This document shows positions 1 through 6,530 of a stretch of 34,830 nt of DNA, in pieces. The position numbers were made by a program, and so were the translations under genes. Each line of letters opens with the position of its first letter. Position 1 is the stretch's first letter. Source of the DNA: Thermoanaerobaculia bacterium. Lineage in GTDB: Bacteria > Acidobacteriota > Thermoanaerobaculia > Gp7-AA8. The notes below the pieces were generated by a model. It was not told the origin of the DNA. It did not search any database and was given only the letters and a program-made list of their open reading frames with translations. The stretch covers positions 1 through 34,830 of the forward strand of contig JAMPYE010000004.1 in NCBI GenBank assembly GCA_023700825.1, read 5' to 3'.

Positions 1-39
1 TAGCAGGACGATGGCGATGGTGACGGCTGTCTTTTTCAT
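1..39 (-). CDS. Start of a secreted protein, cut by the window edge
   Basis: Only the first 13 codons are visible. They read Met-Lys-Lys followed by a hydrophobic run (TAVTIAIVLL), which is the start of a signal peptide. A GAGGA motif lies about 9 bases upstream of the ATG. The gene begins 22 bases after the final TGA of the upstream secreted protein, so the two are probably co-transcribed on the minus strand. Family and function cannot be told from this fragment. Confidence 0.6.
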   Translation of the reverse strand, partial: MKKTAVTIAIVLL

Positions 40-61
40 GGCGGTTATCCTCGTCGTCGTT

Positions 62-214
62 TCAGGGGAGCTGGATGCTCTTCAGCTCGTACGGAACGGA
101 CATCGTCGCCTTCTTCGTGAGCAGCGTGAGCTCGAGAGTCACGTCCGCCGGTGGTGGTTCCGACGGCTCGAGCGTCATGATCGTGTCGTCTCCGGAGGTG
201 TTCGAGCTGCGCTA
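62..214 (-). other. In-frame coding extension downstream of the TAG codon
   Basis: Directly after the TAG (212-214) the same frame stays open to a TGA at 62-64. The 48 codons give an ordinary protein sequence with a threonine/leucine-rich beta-like stretch, ending in Tyr-Glu-Leu-Lys-Ser-Ile-Gln-Leu-Pro. About 43 of these codons end in G or C, matching neighbouring genes, which argues against chance. No good start with a ribosome site is visible inside it, so it does not look like a separate gene. It is best read as the C-terminus of the upstream protein, separated by a nonsense mutation, a sequencing error or readthrough. Confidence 0.7.
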
Positions 215-967
215 AGGGACCGAGACCTCGGTTCCGTCGGCCTTCAGGAGCCGCACGCTGAGGATTCGATCCATGTCGGCTTCCTTGCCGGAAAGGACGA
301 CGGCTCCCTCGGCGCCCGAGCCCGCTCCGAGCTCCTGGAACGCCTTGGCGAGCTCGATCATCGCCTCGACTTCCTTCTCGTCGACCCCTTCCTTCTTCGC
401 CTGCTCGCGAATCTCCGCGATCTTCTTGTCGTCGAGTTTGTTCTGGCCGCGTTTCTCCTCCAGCTTCTGCGGGGAGAGGACCGTGATGGAGAGCTTCTCC
501 GCCTTGAGGCTCTTGTTGCTGAGCGGCTTGTCCATCTTCGAGAGCACCCTGTCGATCTTCACGATCGAGTTCGGGTCCTTCGACGGCACGAAGAGCTCGA
601 CCGTGCCCGAGATGCGCATCGACTTGGCGGCGCGCGCGGGAGTCTTGAGGCGGACCGTGAGCTGGCCCATGTTCCAGTCGCGCGGCATGAAGTCGGCCTG
701 CTCGCCACCGGACCAGAGCTCGTTCCCCTTTTCGTCGCGCGCTTCCTTCACGACGATGCGGGCCGCGTTGATCTTGTCGAGCCCGTTGCCGGTCAGCTCC
801 ATCTTGAGCTCGAGATTCCCCGAGAACGGCCCGGCTTTCGCGCGGCTGTCGATGACTTCCTTGACTTGCACGCCGACGCCACTCTGGGCGTGAGCCGTTC
901 CGATCGCTCCCGCGCCGAGACAGAGCAGGGCGAAGGAAAACCTGACGACACGTAGAGTTGCCCGCAT
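212..967 (-). CDS. Secreted protein of unknown function, ended early by an in-frame TAG
   Basis: This is a 251-residue protein up to the TAG. I chose the ATG at 967 because GGAGG sits just upstream and the protein then starts with a signal peptide (Arg near the N-terminus, hydrophobic residues 9-23, likely cleavage after Ala-His-Ala at 24-26). The mature part begins as a beta-rich domain; a charged Lys/Glu-rich helical stretch covers roughly residues 155-200, and a beta-like end follows. I do not recognise the family. The frame continues for 48 more codons beyond the TAG with excellent coding character (separate entry), so the true protein is probably about 300 residues. It is the first gene of a probable two-gene unit with the signal-peptide gene at the left edge. 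Export to the periplasm is inferred from the signal peptide only. Confidence 0.8.
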   Translation of the reverse strand: MRATLRVVRFSFALLCLGAGAIGTAHAQSGVGVQVKEVIDSRAKAGPFSGNLELKMELTGNGLDKINAARIVVKEARDEKGNELWSGGEQADFMPRDWNMGQLTVRLKTPARAAKSMRISGTVELFVPSKDPNSIVKIDRVLSKMDKPLSNKSLKAEKLSITVLSPQKLEEKRGQNKLDDKKIAEIREQAKKEGVDEKEVEAMIELAKAFQELGAGSGAEGAVVLSGKEADMDRILSVRLLKADGTEVSVP

Positions 968-1063
968 CGAGAACCTCCGATTGATTGAATGCCGGAGAGG
1001 ATAGCACGACGTGCCGCGACGGGTCTCGCGGGCGCGCGGGACCGCCGGCATCGATGCGAAGGC

Positions 1064-1933
1064 CTAGCCGCGCTTCTGCTGCTCCCGTTGGCGCGCCTTG
1101 AACTCAGCGTCGTTGCGCCCCAGAACGTCGGTCAGCTCGGCGCCCGCGAGCAACGCGGCGACTCCGACGAAGATCATCACCAGGGCGACGAGAATCGAGC
1201 TCGCTCCGCCGTACGCGGACATCGCGCCTGACCGGTCGAAGTAGAGCGCGACCGCGATTTGCGCCGAAGTGAAGATCAAGGCGGCGCACAAGGCTCCCGG
1301 CGCGACATGACGCCACTTCAGCCGCATGTCGGGCACGAACTTCAGGATGCTGCCGAACATGATCGCCATCAGGACGAAGAACGCGACGAAGCTGAGTCCT
1401 CGCCAGAGGCCGAGCCCCGTGACGTCGGGGAAGTGCTGCTTCCACCACGAAATGCCGATGTTCAGGCTGATGCCTGCGAAAACGAACAACAGAGACGACA
1501 CGACCATGAGCACCGCGACCAGCCGGTCCCATAGCAGCGCGCGCCATCCACTGCGAGGCGGCTCGGGGACGCTGAGCACGGCGTTCAGAGAGCCCCGCAG
1601 CTGTTCGAATACGCCCGAGGCGCCGAAGAGGAGCGCGACGATCCCCACGATCGTGATGGTGGGATCGTGCGTGGTGGCCGCCGAAGTCAGGATCCCCTCG
1701 ACGGCCCGGCCCGTTTCGTCTCCGAGAGCGCGCCGCACGACGGAGATCATGTCGTGCCGGGCCGACTCGCGGCTGAAGAGGGCGCCTACCGCGCTGAAGG
1801 AGAGAAGCAGGAGGGGAGCGAGCGAAAAGGTGGCGAAGAAGGCGACAGCCGCGGCGCGCCCCGTTGCATCATGGCGCTGCCACGCGCGCCAGACCTCGGC
1901 GAACACATCGCGGACTCTCGTGATGACTCGCAT
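1064..1933 (-). CDS. YihY/UPF0761-type inner-membrane protein
   Basis: The 289-residue protein has the layout of the YihY (formerly mis-named RNase BN) family: a cytoplasmic N-terminus with the conserved AAAVAFFATFSLAPLLL start of helix 1, a second segment with GIVALLFGASGVFEQL, and further helices around residues 130-155, 180-200, 210-230 and 240-265. The C-terminus is short and charged. Family length is typically 280-400 residues, so it is complete. The molecular role of the family is not settled; transport or envelope functions have been suggested. It ends in TAG, showing that TAG acts as an ordinary stop in this genome. Upstream and downstream genes are also on the minus strand but spaced by more than 60 bases, so it may be transcribed alone. 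Confidence 0.88.
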   Translation of the reverse strand: MRVITRVRDVFAEVWRAWQRHDATGRAAAVAFFATFSLAPLLLLSFSAVGALFSRESARHDMISVVRRALGDETGRAVEGILTSAATTHDPTITIVGIVALLFGASGVFEQLRGSLNAVLSVPEPPRSGWRALLWDRLVAVLMVVSSLLFVFAGISLNIGISWWKQHFPDVTGLGLWRGLSFVAFFVLMAIMFGSILKFVPDMRLKWRHVAPGALCAALIFTSAQIAVALYFDRSGAMSAYGGASSILVALVMIFVGVAALLAGAELTDVLGRNDAEFKARQREQQKRG

Positions 1934-1996
1934 CGCGTCGGGCGTCGCTCCCGCAAGCGCCGGGGAGTTCGGGTCCGCCTTGACGGATCGAACCGG

Positions 1997-2236
1997 TCAG
2001 CAGCGCTTCTTGACGATCGCAACCGCCTGCTCGGTGAGGCCCTCGCAGCAGGTCGTCCACATCGCGTCGAACCAGCCGTTGTCGAAGCCGTGGATCGTCA
2101 CCGCGACCACCTGCTTGCCGTGCTCGGCACAGCGAAGGTCCGCCGCGCGCTCGAGGCGGGGCCGCAGGCGCTCGCGCAGCGTCGTTTCGCGGTCTTCGAA
2201 AATGATCTTCATCGATTCCTGCTGGATTGCGCTCAT
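1997..2236 (-). CDS. Small cysteine-containing protein of unknown function (79 aa)
   Basis: This 79-residue protein starts at the ATG at 2236, with GAGGAG eight bases upstream. It has a charged N-terminal half (MKIIFEDRETTLRERLRPRL) and a C-terminal half containing TIHGFDNGWFDAMW. Cysteines lie at 36, 63, 64 and 79, the last being the C-terminal residue. The Cys-Ala-Glu-His near residue 36 plus the Cys pair could bind a metal or form disulfides; this is speculation. No signal peptide is seen. Its ATG overlaps the TGA of the small membrane protein upstream (ATGA), so the two are translationally coupled and probably work together. I do not recognise the family. Confidence 0.7.
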   Translation of the reverse strand: MSAIQQESMKIIFEDRETTLRERLRPRLERAADLRCAEHGKQVVAVTIHGFDNGWFDAMWTTCCEGLTEQAVAIVKKRC

Positions 2237-2385
2237 GCGACGGGCTCCTCTCGGCTGACCAGTCGAGACGAGGTGACGGTGCTTTCGTCCTGCGTCGCGT
2301 GATGGCCGGGCCCGAACCGAAGTGCGAGGTCCCAAACCATGCCTGCGACGGCGACTGCAGCGGTGATCGTCAACCACATCTCCAT
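2233..2385 (-). CDS. Small single-span membrane protein (50 aa)
   Basis: This is a 50-residue reading frame preceded by GGAGGC about six bases before the ATG at 2385. Residues 3-22 (MWLTITAAVAVAGMVWDLAL) form one hydrophobic transmembrane helix, followed by a polar tail of about 28 residues with two histidines at 28-29. Its TGA overlaps the ATG of the 79-residue protein, the same ATGA overlap used by hflK-hflC and the kinase-regulator pair in this window. Good ribosome site, membrane segment and coupling together make it convincing despite its size. It is too short for many gene finders and is easily missed. Function unknown. Confidence 0.68.
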   Translation of the reverse strand: MEMWLTITAAVAVAGMVWDLALRFGPGHHATQDESTVTSSRLVSREEPVA

Positions 2386-2478
2386 CCGGCGCCTCCGTGA
2401 TTGCGGTCCCGGGGGACGACCGTGATGGCCGTTCCCCCGGGCCCGCGTGTTCGATCGGATCGATCGTGCGTCGCCGAA

Positions 2479-2724
2479 CTACTTCTTCGGCTTGGCTTCG
2501 TCGGCCTTGAGCGTCTGGCCGTCGACTTCCTTGCCGTTCAGGCCGGCAATCGCGGCGCGACCCACTTCGGCGTTTTCGAATTCGATGAAGCCGAAGCCCT
2601 TCGACTCTCCGCTCGAGCGCTCGGTCGCGACCGTCGCCGAAACGACGGTTCCGTACGAAGCTGCGAGTTCGTTGAGCTGCGCGTCGTTCATCTGCCTGGG
2701 GAGATTGCCTACATACAATTTCAT
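2479..2724 (-). CDS. RRM-domain RNA-binding protein
   Basis: The 81-residue protein is a single RNA recognition motif. RNP2 is at residues 2-8 (KLYVGNL) and RNP1 at 42-49 (KGFGFIEF), with the aromatic residues that stack on RNA present. The remainder has the beta-alpha-beta-beta-alpha-beta order, ending in a lysine-rich tail. AGGAG lies five bases before the ATG. Bacterial proteins of this size and type (for example cyanobacterial Rbp proteins) bind single-stranded RNA and are often cold-induced; that role is inferred here. It is followed on the same strand by the two micro-genes, about 93 bases downstream. Confidence 0.92.
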   Translation of the reverse strand: MKLYVGNLPRQMNDAQLNELAASYGTVVSATVATERSSGESKGFGFIEFENAEVGRAAIAGLNGKEVDGQTLKADEAKPKK

Positions 2725-3008
2725 TGGAGCTCCTGGCCGGCCGGGCCGGCGAATCCCCCGGAGCTGGCGCCGTGGACCAGCCTCGATGAAGAGGTCTCGC
2801 CGGGCGCGACAATTCGGGAGAATGGGAAGCTAAGAGGGGTGAGTCCAGAATATCTGACTTAGTTCAGATGGACTGAAGTGCCGAAGAAGTTTCCCCGACC
2901 GTGCGTCCACCATAGTCTCTTCGACGCGGAATGTCACGGCGCAATAGTTCCGGCCCGTTTCCGGTTGCGGCGCCACCCGACGATGGGGAAGGGGCACCGA
3001 CTGGTATG
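2725..3008. other. Gene-free stretch upstream of the RRM gene
   Basis: I see no convincing gene here. It should hold the promoter of the RRM gene. The only notable local feature is an AT-richer patch near 2845-2870 containing a 6-bp inverted repeat (ATCTGA / TCAGAT). The 116-bp palindromic element follows directly at 3009. Confidence 0.4.
2852..2869. promoter_or_regulatory. Inverted repeat in AT-rich patch upstream of the RRM gene
   Basis: ATCTGA and TCAGAT are separated by six bases. The patch is notably AT-rich for this genome and lies about 130 bases upstream of the RRM start. It could be an operator or part of a promoter; evidence is weak. Confidence 0.22.
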
Positions 3009-3124
3009 TGGCGCAGGCACTCCTGCCTGCGCGTCGCCGAAGGCGACCAGTAGATTCCCACCTGGTGGGTCGACAGGGCGGCGCTTCGTCCCGCTCCGCG
3101 GGACAGACAGGAGTGCCTGCGCCA
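3009..3124. repeat. 116-bp palindromic element with nested hairpins
   Basis: Perfect 17-bp outer arms (TGGCGCAGGCACTCCTG at 3009-3025 and its complement at 3108-3124) enclose three further hairpins: GTCGCC-GAA-GGCGAC at 3033-3047, CCCACC-T-GGTGGG at 3057-3069 and GTCCCGC-TCC-GCGGGAC at 3088-3104. No protein-like frame is visible. The architecture resembles REP/REPIN-type or other dispersed palindromic elements; only one copy is in this window, so dispersal is inferred. Confidence 0.65.
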
Positions 3125-3134
3125 GATTCGGCGC

Positions 3135-3172
3135 AGCGAAAGGCGCCGCCCTTTCGGGCGGCGCCTTTCGCT
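3135..3172 (-). terminator. Strong hairpin after hflKC
   Basis: A perfect 17-bp stem (3135-3151 with 3156-3172) closes a four-base loop. It lies about 35 bases beyond the hflC stop, the right place for a terminator of the minus-strand hflKC operon. The tract after the stem (TTTCGCT) is only weakly T-rich on both strands. Confidence 0.6.
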
Positions 3173-3206
3173 TTGACTCGATGCGCCTGGCTCTACGTCG
3201 GCGCCG

Positions 3207-4145
3207 TCACTTCGACGAGCCCAGGTACTTCAGCATCTCGCCGTCGGTCGAAAGCACCATCACCGTATCCGCGTCGAAGCTCTTTTCGAGCGTTCCCATC
3301 GTCTTGAGGAAGCGGTAGAACTCGGGATCGCGGTTGTACGCCGAGGCGTAGATGTCGGCGGCCGCGGCGTCCGCCTTTCCGCGGATCTCCTGTGCTTTCC
3401 GATACGCCTCCGACTCGATCACCCGGAGCTCGCGCTCCCTCTCGCCGGCGATGCGGGCGGCTTCTCCTGCGCCCTCGGAGCGGTAGCGTTCCGCGATCCG
3501 CTTTCTCTCCGAGATCATGCGTGCGTAGACTTCCTGCCTGACCGCGTCGACGTAGTTGATCTGCTTGACGCGGAAGTCGAGGATCTCGATTCCGAGGTCG
3601 ACGGTGCGGCGTTGCGCGTTCTTGAGAACCTCGGCCGTGAGCTTGTCGCGGCCGAACTCGACCCGCTCGGCAGCTTCCGGCTGGCTCAGTTCGGCGACGT
3701 CGTCCGCGACGACCATCGGGCGATTCGTCGAGCGCACCAGATCGATCAGCTCGTGCTTCGCGATCGTGTTCCGGGTCTCGCCGTCGAGGATGTCGTCGAG
3801 CCGCGACTGCGCGCCCCGCTCGTCGTGGAGGCGCTGGAAGAACAGGAGCGGATCGGTGATGCGCCAGCGCGCGTACGAGTCCACCCAGATGAAACGCTTG
3901 TCTTTCGTCGGGATCTGGTTCGGGTTTCCGTCCCATTCGAGAAACCGCTTCTCGAACGCGTGGATGTTCTGTACGAACGGAGTCTTCATCTTCAGGCCCG
4001 GCGTCGTGATCGGCTTCCCGACCGGCTTGCCGAACTGCGTGATGACGACCTGTTCGGTCTCGCGCACGACGTAGAGCGAGCTCGACAGGGTCACGATGGC
4101 GAACAGCACCACCACGGCGATGATCGCGATGCGAATCTGCGTCAT
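3207..4145 (-). CDS. hflC: HflC, membrane protease-modulating SPFH protein
   Basis: This 312-residue protein has one N-terminal transmembrane helix (about residues 5-25, ending SSSLYVV), then the SPFH/band 7 domain starting RETEQVVITQFGKPVG, and a long charged coiled-coil region rich in Arg/Glu/Ala (SERKRIAERYRSEGAGEAAR) that matches HflC closely. HflC pairs with HflK in the inner membrane, facing the periplasm, to form the large cage that surrounds and modulates the FtsH protease. The start is fixed by the ATGA overlap with the hflK stop, so the two are translationally coupled. Length is slightly below the E. coli protein. No ftsH gene is in the window. Confidence 0.93.
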   Translation of the reverse strand: MTQIRIAIIAVVVLFAIVTLSSSLYVVRETEQVVITQFGKPVGKPITTPGLKMKTPFVQNIHAFEKRFLEWDGNPNQIPTKDKRFIWVDSYARWRITDPLLFFQRLHDERGAQSRLDDILDGETRNTIAKHELIDLVRSTNRPMVVADDVAELSQPEAAERVEFGRDKLTAEVLKNAQRRTVDLGIEILDFRVKQINYVDAVRQEVYARMISERKRIAERYRSEGAGEAARIAGERERELRVIESEAYRKAQEIRGKADAAAADIYASAYNRDPEFYRFLKTMGTLEKSFDADTVMVLSTDGEMLKYLGSSK

Positions 4146-5137
4146 GGCTTCACCTCCGCCGCCTGGCCCGGAAGAGGCAAGAGCGGGATCAGTCCCTTGA
4201 GGTTCTCGTCCAGGATGATCTTCTTCTTCACGTTCGGATAGACCGCGCTCATCGTTTCGAGATACATGCGGCGGCGGGTCACTTCGGGCGCGCGCTGGTA
4301 CGCCGCGTGGACCTGGACGAACAGGTCCGCGTCGCCGCGCGCGCGGTTGACGCGATCGGTCGCGAAGCCCTCGGCCTGTTCGACCGCCTGCATCGCCTGG
4401 CCTTTCGCGCGCGGGATGATCTGGTTGTAGTCGGCGCGCGCCTGGTTGATCATCTTCTCGCGCTCCTGCTGCGCCTGGTTGACCTCGTTGAATGACGGCT
4501 TCACGGGGTCGGGCGGGTTCACGTCCTGCAGCACGATCTGCTCGACCTTGATGCCGTTCTCGTACTGATCGCAGAGCGCCTGCAGCTTCTGCTCCACCTC
4601 GTCGGCAATCTCCTGCCGTCCGACGGTGAGCACTTCGTTGACGCTGCGATCCCCGATGACTTCCCGCATCACCGTCTCGTTCATGTCGCGGAAGGTCTTT
4701 CGCACGTTCCGGACCTTGAACAGGAACTTGTACGGGTCGCGCACTCGGAACTGTGCCGTCCACTCGACGACCGCGACGTTCAGGTCACCGGTCAGCATGA
4801 GCGACTCCGCCGAGAGGTCCTCGTCCGAGTAGGTCGTGCGGGTATCGGTCTGCTCCGTGCGGAAGCCGAACTCCTCCTTGAGCTGGCGCTCGATCGGAAC
4901 CTTGACGACGCGCTCGATCGGCGAGGGGAGCTTGAGATGCAGACCCGATGGGACCTGGCGCACGAATTTTCCGAAGCGCAGGACGATGCCGGCCTCTTCG
5001 GGCTCGACCGTGAACCAGGTCGTGAACGCGATGAACACCAGAGGGAGGGCGAGCAGCAGTCGCGCCAGCTTCCTGGGGTCCAGCGTCGGCGGATTGAACC
5101 GACGAAGATTTGGAGGGGGGAACTCGAATTGGCTCAT
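4142..5137 (-). CDS. hflK: HflK, membrane protease-modulating SPFH protein
   Basis: The 331-residue protein starts with a proline-rich cytoplasmic segment, has one transmembrane helix at about residues 26-44 and then a band 7/SPFH domain (EEAGIVLRFGKFVRQVPSGL) with the HflK hallmark LMLTGDLNVAVVEWTAQFRV. A coiled-coil tail follows (AQQEREKMINQARADYNQII). AGGAG lies six bases upstream of the ATG. It forms the FtsH-associated HflKC complex with the overlapping hflC gene. The N-terminal glycine-rich stretch of the enterobacterial protein is replaced by a short proline-rich one. A promoter is expected in the 103 bases shared with the divergent J-domain gene. Confidence 0.93.
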   Translation of the reverse strand: MSQFEFPPPNLRRFNPPTLDPRKLARLLLALPLVFIAFTTWFTVEPEEAGIVLRFGKFVRQVPSGLHLKLPSPIERVVKVPIERQLKEEFGFRTEQTDTRTTYSDEDLSAESLMLTGDLNVAVVEWTAQFRVRDPYKFLFKVRNVRKTFRDMNETVMREVIGDRSVNEVLTVGRQEIADEVEQKLQALCDQYENGIKVEQIVLQDVNPPDPVKPSFNEVNQAQQEREKMINQARADYNQIIPRAKGQAMQAVEQAEGFATDRVNRARGDADLFVQVHAAYQRAPEVTRRRMYLETMSAVYPNVKKKIILDENLKGLIPLLPLPGQAAEVKP

Positions 5138-5240
5138 GAGAGGCTCCTGTCGTTAAAGCGGGTGACCGGGCCATGCTAGCGCACTCCATCCGCGATTCTG
5201 GCAAATATCGGCGGGGTGTCATAACGTCTTCACGGCCCTC

Positions 5241-5807
5241 ATGCGACTCGCCGATTGCTATCGCCTGCTCGACCTTCAGCCCGGGGCGTCTCCGGAGGAG
5301 GTGAAGCGCGCGCATCGGGATCTGAACAAGGTCTGGCACCCGGATCGCTTCGGTGACGACCTCGCTCTTCGCGCGAAGGCGGAGGAGAAGCTCAAGTCGA
5401 TCAACGCCGCCTACGCGTCGATCCGCGAGTCGTGCGACGAGGCGTGGCCCGAGGCGGAAGGCGGCCGGGACGAGCCGGGCGCATGGCGGGCTCGCTCTCG
5501 CGGCCGCGAGTCGCGGTTCGCCGACCTGGAGTCGATCGCGCGGTTCGTCGAGCGCGGGTCTCTTGGCGAAGATGCCGACGTGTTCGACCCTTCCACCGGG
5601 CGGTGGGCTCCGATCGAGACGATTCCGCGGCTTCGCACGGCGCTGGCGCTCGTTCGATCGCGACGGAACCGCGGGTGGGCGTTCACCTGCGCGATCCTGG
5701 CGATCTTCCTTCTCGCCCGGCGCCCGACTCCCGCCGGGCTGTTGATCGCGGTGGCGCTGGGCGTCGCGTCGTACTTTCTCGCGCGGCGGGCGCGAGCCGA
5801 CCATTGA
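5241..5807 (+). CDS. Membrane-anchored J-domain protein
   Basis: The 188-residue protein opens with a J domain (residues 4-65): helix I ending LLDLQPGASPEEVKRAHRDL, then the catalytic His-Pro-Asp at 33-35, and helix III (KAEEKLKSINAAYASI). The J domain would stimulate ATP hydrolysis by a DnaK-type Hsp70. The middle is charged and carries an Asp-Pro-Ser-Thr-Gly-Arg-Trp stretch that looks like a small GYF-type or docking patch (speculative). Two hydrophobic segments at about 142-157 and 160-180 anchor the C-terminus in the membrane. There is no Gly/Phe region or zinc finger, so it is not DnaJ itself. It is divergent from hflK and convergent with the response regulator. No clear Shine-Dalgarno precedes the ATG. 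Confidence 0.85.
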   Translation: MRLADCYRLLDLQPGASPEEVKRAHRDLNKVWHPDRFGDDLALRAKAEEKLKSINAAYASIRESCDEAWPEAEGGRDEPGAWRARSRGRESRFADLESIARFVERGSLGEDADVFDPSTGRWAPIETIPRLRTALALVRSRRNRGWAFTCAILAIFLLARRPTPAGLLIAVALGVASYFLARRARADH

Positions 5808-5831
5808 CCGGTGCGGGGCTCCGCCGCGCCC

Positions 5832-6530
5832 TCACTCGTCGATCGGCTCGGCGATGAAGCGGTAGCCGATCCACGGCTCGGTGATGATGAACTGTGGTGA
5901 GGCGGGATCGGGCTCGATTTTCTTCCGGAGCGCTGCGACGTGGACGCGGACCGTCTCCGCGGTGGTCGACGGCGTGTCCCTCCAGACGCGGGCGATGATC
6001 TGGTCGGTCGTGATGACCTTGCCGGAGTTCGACGCGAGGAGCGAGAGCAGGGCGAATTCCGTCGGCGTAAGGCGGATTTCGTCGTCGCCCCGGAGGACGC
6101 GGCGGCGGTCGAAGTCGATCGTCAGTGCCGCGAAGCGGAGGCGTGAGAGGCTCGCGAGGCCGCTCCTGCGCAACTGTGCGCGGACGCGGGCGAGCAACTC
6201 GGCGACGGAGAACGGCTTCGCGACGAAGTCGTCGGCGCCCAGGTCGAGAGCGCGCACGCGGTCGGTTTCGCCGCCGCGCACCGAGAGCACGATGATCGGA
6301 GTCGAGACCGCCTTCCGCAGCGCGGCGATCAGCTCGAAGCCGTCCATGACCGGCATCGCGAGGTCCGTGAGTATCAGGTCGGGACGGTCCTTCCCGGCCG
6401 CGGCGAGAGCGTCACGCCCGTCGCCCGCCTCGATCACGTCGTACGACTCGCCGCGCAGCTGCGCGACGATCGCGCGCCGGATCGCCAGATCGTCCTCGAC
6501 GACGAGGATGCGCGAGCTGCCTAACGTCAT
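5832..6530 (-). CDS. KdpE-like OmpR-family response regulator
   Basis: The 232-residue protein has a receiver domain (residues 6-118) with acidic pair Glu12-Asp13-Asp14, phospho-acceptor Asp56 (LILTDLAMP) and Lys105, then a winged-helix DNA-binding domain (about 130-228) with the turn motif TPTEFALLSLLASNSGKVIT and the RVHVAALRKKIEPDP recognition helix typical of KdpE. KdpE regulates potassium uptake in response to potassium limitation or turgor. It overlaps the kinase by ATGA, so both are made together. Here the likely target is the divergent kup gene rather than kdpFABC, which is absent from the window; this is inferred from position. Confidence 0.88.
   Translation of the reverse strand: MTLGSSRILVVEDDLAIRRAIVAQLRGESYDVIEAGDGRDALAAAGKDRPDLILTDLAMPVMDGFELIAALRKAVSTPIIVLSVRGGETDRVRALDLGADDFVAKPFSVAELLARVRAQLRRSGLASLSRLRFAALTIDFDRRRVLRGDDEIRLTPTEFALLSLLASNSGKVITTDQIIARVWRDTPSTTAETVRVHVAALRKKIEPDPASPQFIITEPWIGYRFIAEPIDE

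Noticed and set aside
11-955. Long open frames opposite and beside the secreted protein at the left edge.
   Set aside because: They lack motifs and ribosome sites; the minus-strand frame with the signal peptide explains the region.
62-967. TAG reassigned to an amino acid in this organism.
   Set aside because: The YihY gene, the LysE-type gene, the DUF2911 gene and the 426-aa secreted-protein gene all end in TAG at natural C-termini.
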